This document shows, piece by piece, positions 41,114 through 48,204 of a DNA stretch of 64,000 nucleotides (positions are counted from its first letter, which is position 1; every line of letters begins with the position of its first letter). Location: assembly GCF_003002815.1 (NCBI RefSeq), contig NZ_PVTF01000002.1, forward strand, positions 806,001 through 870,000. Direction: 5' to 3'. The DNA is from Umezawaea tangerina (GTDB lineage Bacteria; Actinomycetota; Actinomycetes; Mycobacteriales; Pseudonocardiaceae). The position numbers and the translations under genes were made by a program. The notes under the pieces are model-generated. The model was not told the DNA's origin. It ran no database searches and saw only the letters and a list, made by a program, of their open reading frames with translations.

Positions 41114-42118
41114 TCAGGCGTGGATGTCCTTCTCCTGGCGGCCGCGCACCACGGCCCTCGCGGCGGCCACGACGCGGTCCGGGGAGACCCCGGCCACCTC
41201 CAGCTGCTCGCGGTGGGTGCCTGGCCTGGCGCAGAACGCGTCCGCCGTGCCGACCCGCAGCACGCGGGTGGGGTGGTGCAGCGAGGTCGCCTCGGCGACC
41301 GCGCTCCCCAGCCCGCCGAGCAGCGAGTGGTCCTCGACCGTCACGATCCCGGCGGTGGTGGCCGCCGCCCGGACCAGCGCCGGCACGTCGAGGGGCTTGA
41401 TGGTGTGCATGTTCAGCACGGTGGCCTCGACGCCCCGCGCGGCAAGGGTCTCGGCGGCCTCCAGCGCGAACAGCACGGGGTACGACCCGGCGGCCACGAT
41501 GGTCACGTCGCCGCCGGCGCGCAGCTCCACCGCCCGGCCGACGGTGAACTCCGCGTCCGCGTCCGCGTCGGGGTAGACGGGGTCGGTCTCGGCCCGGCCG
41601 AGCCGGATGTACACCGGTCCCGGCAGGTAGGCCGCCGCCCTGACCATGCGGGCGGTCTCCCCCGCGTCGGCGGGGGTCATCACGGTCATGCCGGGTAGGG
41701 TCCGCATGACCGCGAGGTCCTGCTGGGCGTGGTGCGTCGGCCCGAGGTGCGCGGCGGAGAAGCCCGAGTGCGTGGCCACGATCCGCACCTGCAGGGCGTG
41801 GTAGGCGATGTCGACCTTGACCTGTTCGAGCGCCCGCGCCGAGGCGAACGCGGCCATGGTGTTGACGAACGGCAGGATCCCGGTGCTCGCCAGCGCTGCG
41901 CTGACGGACATCAGGTTGGCCTCGGCGATGCCGAGGTCCACGTACTGGTCGGGCAGCTCGGCCTCGAACTGCTTCTCCAGCCCGCCCATGTCCGAGTCCA
42001 CGCACCAGATCCGGCCGTCCGCGCGGGCCAGCTCCAGCAGCGTCTCCCGGTAGGCGGCCCGGTCGGACGCGGGCGCCGGGGCGGGCGCCTGCGCCGCGGC
42101 GACCAGGGCCCCGCTCAT
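41114..42118 (-). CDS. Transketolase, C-terminal subunit
   Basis: 334 residues; the ATG at 42118 overlaps the stop of the N-subunit gene. It carries the pyrimidine-binding half of transketolase: DLGIAEANLMSVSAALAS near 70 with the catalytic Glu, FVNTMAAFASARALEQVK near 95, and a C-terminal domain with NMHTIKPLDVPALV and VTVEDHSLLGGLGSAV. With the partner below it forms a ThDP enzyme that moves a two-carbon ketol unit. In the vazabitide/DADH pathway a split transketolase extends LysW-bound glutamate semialdehyde to a seven-carbon ketose-like chain. Its place 39 bp upstream of lysW supports the same use here. Confidence 0.9.
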   Translation of the reverse strand: MSGALVAAAQAPAPAPASDRAAYRETLLELARADGRIWCVDSDMGGLEKQFEAELPDQYVDLGIAEANLMSVSAALASTGILPFVNTMAAFASARALEQVKVDIAYHALQVRIVATHSGFSAAHLGPTHHAQQDLAVMRTLPGMTVMTPADAGETARMVRAAAYLPGPVYIRLGRAETDPVYPDADADAEFTVGRAVELRAGGDVTIVAAGSYPVLFALEAAETLAARGVEATVLNMHTIKPLDVPALVRAAATTAGIVTVEDHSLLGGLGSAVAEATSLHHPTRVLRVGTADAFCARPGTHREQLEVAGVSPDRVVAAARAVVRGRQEKDIHA

Positions 42119-42966
42119 GCCGCGGCCCGCAGTGCCGCGAGCGCGCGCTCGTAGGCGGCGGGGCTCAGCTTCGCGAAGTGCCCCTGCTTGCGGTGCTCCA
42201 GGTGCCGGACGCCGCGGCCCTTCACGGTGTCCGCGACCAGCACGGTCGGCCGCCCGGACCCCGGCGCCGAGCGCAGGGCGGGGACCAGCCGGGCGAAGTC
42301 GTGACCGTCCACGACGGACGCGTTCCAGCCGAACGCGCGCCACTTGTCGGTCAGCGGCTCCAACCGCATCCGGTCCTCGGTGGACCCGTTGATCTGCAGG
42401 CGGTTGCGGTCGACGACCGCGGTGAGGTTGTCCAGCCCGAGGTGCGCGGCGGACATCGCCGCCTCCCAGACCGAGCCCTCCTGGAGCTCGCCGTCGCCGA
42501 GCAGGACGTACACCCGGTTGGGCAGCACGGCCCGGCGCGCGGCGAGCGCGAGCCCGACGCCGAGCGACAGCCCGTGGCCCAGCGAACCGGTCGCGAACTC
42601 CACGCCCGGCACGGACAGCGTGGGGTGCGCCATCAGCCTGCCCTCGGACCGCCCGTAGGTGGCCAGCTCCTCGCGCGGCAGGAAACCGCGCTCGGCCAGC
42701 GTCGAGTAGAGCGCCGCGCTGGCGTGGCCCTTGCTGAGCAGGAAGTGGTCGCGACCGCTCCACCGCGGTTCGTCGGGCCGCACGCGCAGCACGTCGAAGT
42801 AGAGCGCCACCAGGATGTCGGCCGCCGACAGCGACCCGCCGACGTGGGTGCCGATCGGACCGGCGCCGATCGCCAGCACGTGCTCCCGCACGGCCAGCGC
42901 CCGGCGTTCCAGCCCGACGACGTCCACACCGGCCCCGGTGGGCGCCTCCGCGGTCTGCACGGTCAC
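42115..42966 (-). CDS. Transketolase, N-terminal (ThDP-binding) subunit
   Basis: 283 residues from the GTG at 42966, overlapping the aminotransferase stop (GTGA). The ThDP diphosphate site GDGELQEGSVWEAAM near 150 and its partner VVDRNRLQINGST near 180 are intact. HVGGSLSAADILVALYF and DHFLLSKGHASAALYS near 60-85 are family signatures. Split transketolases of this size occur in secondary metabolism. All joins in this stretch (aminotransferase, N-subunit, C-subunit) are 4-base overlaps, which implies coupled, equimolar synthesis. Confidence 0.92.
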   Translation of the reverse strand: MTVQTAEAPTGAGVDVVGLERRALAVREHVLAIGAGPIGTHVGGSLSAADILVALYFDVLRVRPDEPRWSGRDHFLLSKGHASAALYSTLAERGFLPREELATYGRSEGRLMAHPTLSVPGVEFATGSLGHGLSLGVGLALAARRAVLPNRVYVLLGDGELQEGSVWEAAMSAAHLGLDNLTAVVDRNRLQINGSTEDRMRLEPLTDKWRAFGWNASVVDGHDFARLVPALRSAPGSGRPTVLVADTVKGRGVRHLEHRKQGHFAKLSPAAYERALAALRAAA

Positions 42967-44318
42967 GCGGCACCCACCTTCGTCTCGGAGTAGCCGGGCA
43001 CCGCGGCCCACGGGGGCTCGTAGTCCAGCGACCGGGCGAACCTGCCGACGACGTCGAGGTGCTGCCACACGCGGTCGAACGCGTCCGCGTACTCGGCGAG
43101 CGCGGGACCGGCCTCGGGGTTGAGGTGCATCCGGCGCAGGCACAGCGAGTCCTCGATGACCTGGCAGGTCACCGGGTAGTCGGCGAGGTCGTAGCGCTGC
43201 GGGTTGGTGCCCGGCAGCGACCACGGGTAGCCCTGGCCGTAGGCGTCCTGCTTCTGGAACACGGGCTGACCGGGCAGCGGGATGATCTGGTAATGGGTGA
43301 GCGGCACGCCCTCGGCCAGCAGCGCGCGGCGCAGCGCCTGGCGGAACCGGCCGGCCGTCACGCCCTCCAGGCCCGCGGCCTCCGGGTCGAAGCGGAAGCG
43401 GAGCATGTGCCACATGTGCGTGCGGTCCGCGGGCACGGTGGGGATGACGATGCCGGGCAGCTGCGCGAGCCGGTCGAGGAACACCGGGACGTTCTGGTCG
43501 CGCTTGGCCTGGTACTCCCAGAACCGGTCGAGCTGCGCGCGGGTGAACGCGGCGAGCACCGAGCTCAGCTTGAGGTTGGAGCCGCGGGTGGCCGAGACGT
43601 ACAGCCGCTCCTCGGTGCTGAGGTCCTCGCCGAGGATGCGCAGGCTGCGGACGCGTTCGGCGACCTCCTCGTTGTCGGTGGTGATCAGGCCGCCCTCACC
43701 GCAGGTGGGGATGCTCTTCTCGACGTTGAGGCTCCAGCAGCCGACGTCGCCCAGCGAGCCGATCGTCTCGCCGCGGTACTGGCCGCCCTGCGCCTGCACG
43801 GCGTCCTCGACGACCAGCAGGTCGTACTTCCGCGCCAGCGCGCGGATCTCGTCCATGTCGGCGGGCAGGCCACCGAGGTGGACCGGGACGATGGCCCTGG
43901 TCCGGTTGGTGATCTTCTCCTCGATCTTGGTGACGTCGATGTTGAACGTGACCGGGTCGATGTCGACGAACACCGGGATCGCCAGCTGGTAGAGCGGTGC
44001 CATCGCGGTCGCCACGTAGCTGAGGGCGGGCACGATCACCTCGTCACCGGGCTGGATGCCCAGTGCGGTGAGGGCGAGCTCCAGCGCCACCGTGCCGGAG
44101 TTCACCGCCACCGCGTGCCGGGTGCCGCAGAACTGGGCCCATTCGCTTTCCAGGCCGTGGATCTCCGGCTCGTTCTTCGCGCCGACGGTGAACTTCCGGT
44201 GGTCCAGCACACGCAGGACGGCGTCCCTCTCCGCGTCCGTGACCACCGGCCACTCCAGCCGCCGGTACTCCGGCCGCACCGCGGGCTTGCCGCCGAACAT
44301 CGCCAGCTCCGCCTTCAT
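42963..44318 (-). CDS. DegT/DnrJ/EryC1-family PLP aminotransferase
   Basis: 451 residues from the ATG at 44318 with a GAGGAAGAG ribosome site. It is a fold-type I aminotransferase of the sugar type with VNSGTVALELALTALGIQPG near 75, VVEDAVQAQGGQYRG near 175 (PLP Asp) and the Schiff-base Lys in CWSLNVEKSIPTCGEGG near 203. In the AmCP pathway of vazabitide a PLP aminotransferase aminates the keto group made by transketolase, giving the second amino group of DADH. Here it is translationally coupled to the transketolase, and no LysJ-type class III aminotransferase is present, which favours that role over lysine formation. Confidence 0.9.
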   Translation of the reverse strand: MKAELAMFGGKPAVRPEYRRLEWPVVTDAERDAVLRVLDHRKFTVGAKNEPEIHGLESEWAQFCGTRHAVAVNSGTVALELALTALGIQPGDEVIVPALSYVATAMAPLYQLAIPVFVDIDPVTFNIDVTKIEEKITNRTRAIVPVHLGGLPADMDEIRALARKYDLLVVEDAVQAQGGQYRGETIGSLGDVGCWSLNVEKSIPTCGEGGLITTDNEEVAERVRSLRILGEDLSTEERLYVSATRGSNLKLSSVLAAFTRAQLDRFWEYQAKRDQNVPVFLDRLAQLPGIVIPTVPADRTHMWHMLRFRFDPEAAGLEGVTAGRFRQALRRALLAEGVPLTHYQIIPLPGQPVFQKQDAYGQGYPWSLPGTNPQRYDLADYPVTCQVIEDSLCLRRMHLNPEAGPALAEYADAFDRVWQHLDVVGRFARSLDYEPPWAAVPGYSETKVGAA

Positions 44319-44471
44319 ATCTCTTCCTCTCGCCACACGACAGGCGACGGTCCGTTCCGCGTCGCGCTGGGGTTGTTTTCGAAGAGCCACGCGGTGGCGC
44401 TGTCGGCGCCCACCTGCTCTTCACGGTAATTTCCGGCTCTCTCGCAGCGGTATCAGGAAAGAATCGACGCG

Positions 44472-46061
44472 CTAGTACATCGTCGGGGGGTCGGGGTCGA
44501 CGCGGACGTGCACGAGGTGCGGCCCGTCGTCGGCCAGCGCGGCGGCCAGCGCCGCCTTCAGGTCGGCGGGATCGGTGACCGACCTGGCCGGGCAGCCCAT
44601 TCCCTCGGCGAGGGCGACGAAGTCGAGCCCGCCCAGGTCGACGCCGGGGATGTTGCGCCCGCCCGCGGCCGCGCCGAGGGTGCGCACGGCCGAGTACTGG
44701 GCGTTGTCCAGGATCACGAACACCACCGGCACCTGTTCGCGCACGGCCGTCCACAGTGCCTGGATGCCGTACATCGAGGACCCGTCGCCGATGACGGCGA
44801 CGACCTTGCGGTCCGGTCGGGCGAGCGCGACGCCGACCGCGGCGGGCAGGCCGTAGCCCAGTGCGCCGCTGGCGGTGGTGAGGAACCCGGTGTCGGTGGA
44901 CGTGATCGGCAGGTGGTCGTGCAGGAGGGTGCGGTGGCTCGGGGTCTCCTCCACCACGATCGCGTTGTCCGGCAACAGCTCCGCGAGCGTCGCGTACGCG
45001 TAGCCGCCGGAGATCGGGGTCGTCTCGACCGGTCGCGGCGGCCGGGGTGGTGGGGTCGGGAGTGGACGGTCGGCCTCGCGCACGCGGTCGCGCAGCGCGG
45101 TGAGGGCGAGCTTCGCGGTGGCCCGCACGCCGACGCCCTCCCGCGCCCTGGCCAGCGCGTCGGGGTCGTCGCCCACCAGGAACAGCGGCGGCAGCGGGAC
45201 CTCGGCCTCGCCGCGGTGCACGTGGTAGGTGAACGCGGGCGCGCCGAGCACCACGACCACGTCGTGCTCGGCCAGCGCGGCGGCCGTGGCCCGGCGTTCC
45301 GGGCTGAGGAATCCCCGGAACAGCGGGTGGTCCTCGGGGAACGAGCACCGGGCGGACACACCGCTCGCCCACACGCCCGCGCCGAGCCGTTCGGCGAGCG
45401 CGACGAGGTCGGGGACCGCGCCGTCCTCGTCGACCGCGGGCCCGGCCACGATCCCCGGCCGCGCGCTCGCGTCGAGCGCGGCCACCAGCCCGTCCAGCGC
45501 GGCCGGGTCCGGGGCGTAGCCGGGGATGCGCGGCCGGACCACGACCGGCTTCTCCGCCACGGCGTCCCAGTCGTCCACCGGCACCGACACGAACACCGGA
45601 CCCTGCGGGGCCTGCGTGGCCACGTGGTAGGCCCGCGCGATGGCGGCCGGGACGTCCTGCGCCCGCGCGGGTTCGCAGCTCCACTTCACGTACGGCTTGG
45701 GGAAGTCGACCGCGTCGGTGGCGCCGAGGAACGGGTCGTCGGGCAGCAGCGTGCGCATCTGCTGGCCCGCGACCACGATCATCGGCGTGCGGTTGCGGAA
45801 GGCGGTGAACACGTGGCCCAGCCCGTGCCCCAGCCCGCCCGCCGAGTGCAGGTTCACCAGCACCGGGCGGCGTGCCGCGTGCGCGTAGCCGTCGGCCATC
45901 GCGACGACCACGGACTCCTGGAGCCCCAGCACGTAGCGGAAGTCGTCCGGCCAGTCGGTGAGGAAGGCGATCTCCGTGGTGCCGGGGTTGCCGAACACCG
46001 TGGTGAGGCCCAACTCGCGCAGCAGGTCCCTGGTCGCGTCGCGCACCGTCAGCTCGTCCAT
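44472..46061 (-). CDS. ThDP-dependent decarboxylase, benzoylformate/arylpyruvate decarboxylase-like
   Basis: 529 residues from the ATG at 46061, chosen for an AGGGGA ribosome site and overlap with the upstream gene. Pyrimidine domain: VFGNPGTTEIAFL near 25, LGLQESVVVAMADGYA with the catalytic Glu near 48, NLHSAGGLGHGLGHVF with His near 71. Diphosphate site: VIGDGSSMYGIQALW near 435 and ILDNAQYS. Closest in layout to benzoylformate decarboxylase (MdlC). Joined to a TyrA/PapC-like dehydrogenase it may decarboxylate an arylpyruvate to an arylacetaldehyde, as ObaH does in obafluorin biosynthesis, or perform an acyloin-type ligation. The exact substrate is unknown. Confidence 0.85.
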   Translation of the reverse strand: MDELTVRDATRDLLRELGLTTVFGNPGTTEIAFLTDWPDDFRYVLGLQESVVVAMADGYAHAARRPVLVNLHSAGGLGHGLGHVFTAFRNRTPMIVVAGQQMRTLLPDDPFLGATDAVDFPKPYVKWSCEPARAQDVPAAIARAYHVATQAPQGPVFVSVPVDDWDAVAEKPVVVRPRIPGYAPDPAALDGLVAALDASARPGIVAGPAVDEDGAVPDLVALAERLGAGVWASGVSARCSFPEDHPLFRGFLSPERRATAAALAEHDVVVVLGAPAFTYHVHRGEAEVPLPPLFLVGDDPDALARAREGVGVRATAKLALTALRDRVREADRPLPTPPPRPPRPVETTPISGGYAYATLAELLPDNAIVVEETPSHRTLLHDHLPITSTDTGFLTTASGALGYGLPAAVGVALARPDRKVVAVIGDGSSMYGIQALWTAVREQVPVVFVILDNAQYSAVRTLGAAAGGRNIPGVDLGGLDFVALAEGMGCPARSVTDPADLKAALAAALADDGPHLVHVRVDPDPPTMY

Positions 46062-46951
46062 GTCCCGTCCATTCCCCTGATCGGCCCGTCCGCGAACAGC
46101 CGGGCGCACCGGTCGCGCAGCCGGGGCGCGTGGTCGCCGAGCCCGTCCTCGATCCGGCGCACCCAGTCCTGGAAGCCCGTGTCGTCACCGGCCGACGCGA
46201 GCTTGTCGAGCGAGAGCACGGCCTCGCCGAGCGCGGCGCGGGCGGCGGCCGCGTGCGGGTTGGCGGCCTGGATGTCCCAGTAGACGTCCGGGTTGCCGCC
46301 GGTGATCCTGGCCAGCACGGCCAGCATCGTGAGGTGCGGCGGCGGCGCGAGTCCGATGAGGACGGACGGGTCGCCGTGGTCCGCCACGACCGCGCCGAAG
46401 GCGAGCACGGCGGCGTGCGTGGCGACCTGGAGGACGGCGGTCGTGCGGTCGTGCTCCTCGGCCGACAGCCCCACCACCCGCGCGCCCTCGGCGGCGACCA
46501 GGTCCAGCAGCTCCGCGGTGCGCGGGCCGTCGACCACCCGGACCGCGGCGACCGCGTTGCCCGCGAAGCCCAGGCCCGGCGCGAACATCGGGTTCAGCCC
46601 GCACACCTCCGCACCGCGTTCCTCCGCCAGCGCGGTGAGGCCGCGGGTGACGACCTGCTGCACCGACAGCGTCTCCACGAGCAGCGCGCCCGCGCCGACG
46701 GCCTGTGCGCAGGCCTCGGCCGCGACCAGCGCGACGGACTCCGGCAGGGCGAGGACCACGACGTCGGCGGACCTCACCGCGTCGAGCACCGCGACCGACG
46801 GCACGCGGGCGTCGCCCACCACCGACTCGACCCCTTCGACGTCGCACGGGCGGACGTCGACCGAGACGACCGGACCCCGGCGCAGGCAGAGCCGGGCGAA
46901 CAGGCCGCCGACCGCGCCCGCGCCGCCGACCACGACCGTGCGCCCGGTCAC
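46049..46951 (-). CDS. TyrA/PapC-like prephenate or aminodeoxyprephenate dehydrogenase
   Basis: 300 residues; the GTG at 46951 overlaps the stop of the upstream gene (GTGA). The NAD(P) fold is VVVGGAGAVGGLFARL at the start. The segment that in TyrA carries the catalytic His (HPMFGP) reads GLNPMFAPGLGFAGNAV near residue 110, so His is replaced by Asn. The His contacts the 4-hydroxyl of prephenate; a change here would suit a substrate with another 4-substituent such as the amino group of 4-amino-4-deoxyprephenate (PapC/CmlC reaction). The all-helical C-terminal dimer domain follows. Product would be 4-aminophenylpyruvate or 4-hydroxyphenylpyruvate for the neighbouring ThDP enzyme. Confidence 0.82.
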   Translation of the reverse strand: MTGRTVVVGGAGAVGGLFARLCLRRGPVVSVDVRPCDVEGVESVVGDARVPSVAVLDAVRSADVVVLALPESVALVAAEACAQAVGAGALLVETLSVQQVVTRGLTALAEERGAEVCGLNPMFAPGLGFAGNAVAAVRVVDGPRTAELLDLVAAEGARVVGLSAEEHDRTTAVLQVATHAAVLAFGAVVADHGDPSVLIGLAPPPHLTMLAVLARITGGNPDVYWDIQAANPHAAAARAALGEAVLSLDKLASAGDDTGFQDWVRRIEDGLGDHAPRLRDRCARLFADGPIRGMDGTWTS

Positions 46952-48204
46952 GTCGTCCCCGCGATCCCGGCCAGCCCACCGGTGTCGAGCACGACCAGGT
47001 CGACCGGGCCGGTCAGGTCGGGGGCGCGCAGGGCGAGCCAGCGCCGCAGCCTCGGCGCCAGCCCGCCGTGCGTGCGCGCCGCCCGGCGGGAGGCGACGCC
47101 GGAGCGCTGGAGGACGGCGTCGAAGTGGTACTCCGCGCCCGTGAGCGGGGCGGCGAAGGTGACCTCGTAGCCGTGGTCCGCGCCGATGGCCTCGACCTCG
47201 TGCCAGTCCACGCCGTGTCCGTAGCCGTAGCGGACGGCCGCCGAGCGCGACTCGTGCGCGCGCCAGGCGAGCACCGAGTCGACGACGCCCGCGAGCGGGA
47301 TGCCGACCAGCCGCACCCGTTCCACCCCGCGTCCGGCGAGCAGGCTGCCCAGGTGCTCCGGTGACTGCACCTCGCGGTTCCAGCGCAGCATGGGCAGCTT
47401 CGGGTGGGCGTCGGCGTGCCGCAGCACGACGTCGAAGTCGCCGACCGGGCCGAGCGGCGGGTACGCGTGCGCCTCGATGCCGTGGCCGACCGCGAGTCCG
47501 CGCAGCAGCGCCGGTGGCGACCAGCCCGCGGCGTCCGGGGTGGTGCGCGGGTGGCCGGTGCGGGTCCACGTGGTCAGCCGCTCGACCCTGGGGTCGCGCA
47601 GGTTGGCCACGAACACCGCGCCGGTGTCGCCGACGATCCGCAGCCAGCCTGCCACGGTCGCCGGCAAGTCCAATGTGGACAGCGACGGCGACCCCAGGTC
47701 CACCAGCACCAGGTCGTAGGCCTCCGGCGTGGTGAGCGGGTCGCCGACCGACGGGATCGCCCGCACGCGCATCCGGCGCCGCAGGTCGGGCCTGCGGGTG
47801 AGCACGTCGCAGACGCGGTCCAGCGACAGGTCGACCAGCCGGTAGGTCTCGCACTGCGCGGACAGCGCGGCGGGCAGGTCGACGTCGCCGATGCCGATCT
47901 GCAGCACCCGGCGGGGCGCCAGCCGGTTCACCCGGTCCAGCAGCTGGGCGATCCGCGCGGGCCGGGTCGGGACCACGGCGGGCTCCCGGCGCGGCACCAC
48001 CACGGCCACGGTGCGCCCCGCCTGGCGCAGGACGACCACCTGGGCGACCAGCGGGTGCGCGGCCAGGGCGGTGCGCAGCTCGGAGGACGGGTCGGGGGCG
48101 GTGAGGTCGAGCCGGTCTCCCCCGTCGGCGAGGTACAGGCCGTCGCCCCTGGCGACGGCGGCGAGGTCAAGGCCGCCGGGCGGCCGCGAGTCGAGGAGGG
48201 TCAT
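46948..48204 (-). CDS. Stand-alone NRPS-type methyltransferase-like protein, motif I degenerate
   Basis: 418 residues; the ATG at 48204 overlaps the stop of the adenylation gene. The first 75 residues look like the tail of an adenylation domain (ALAAHPLVAQVVVLRQAGR). The remainder follows the methyltransferase domains embedded in NRPS A domains: VLQIGIGDVDLPAALSAQCE (motif I position), YDLVLVDLGSPSL, GWLRIVGDTGAVFVANLRD, and WHEVEAIGADHGYEVTF near 330. The usual Glu-x-Gly-x-Gly motif I is altered, so SAM binding is uncertain. It looks like an A-MT fragment split from an ancestral NRPS and kept in frame beside the trans-acting A protein. It may be a structural partner or an N-methyltransferase in trans. 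Confidence 0.55.
   Translation of the reverse strand: MTLLDSRPPGGLDLAAVARGDGLYLADGGDRLDLTAPDPSSELRTALAAHPLVAQVVVLRQAGRTVAVVVPRREPAVVPTRPARIAQLLDRVNRLAPRRVLQIGIGDVDLPAALSAQCETYRLVDLSLDRVCDVLTRRPDLRRRMRVRAIPSVGDPLTTPEAYDLVLVDLGSPSLSTLDLPATVAGWLRIVGDTGAVFVANLRDPRVERLTTWTRTGHPRTTPDAAGWSPPALLRGLAVGHGIEAHAYPPLGPVGDFDVVLRHADAHPKLPMLRWNREVQSPEHLGSLLAGRGVERVRLVGIPLAGVVDSVLAWRAHESRSAAVRYGYGHGVDWHEVEAIGADHGYEVTFAAPLTGAEYHFDAVLQRSGVASRRAARTHGGLAPRLRRWLALRAPDLTGPVDLVVLDTGGLAGIAGTT

Noticed and set aside
17799-46061. A hydroxyphenylglycine pathway (hydroxy-acid oxidase plus TyrA-like dehydrogenase)
   Set aside because: HmaS and HpgT are absent, the two genes are 27 kb apart in different transcripts, and the ThDP enzyme does not fit the route.
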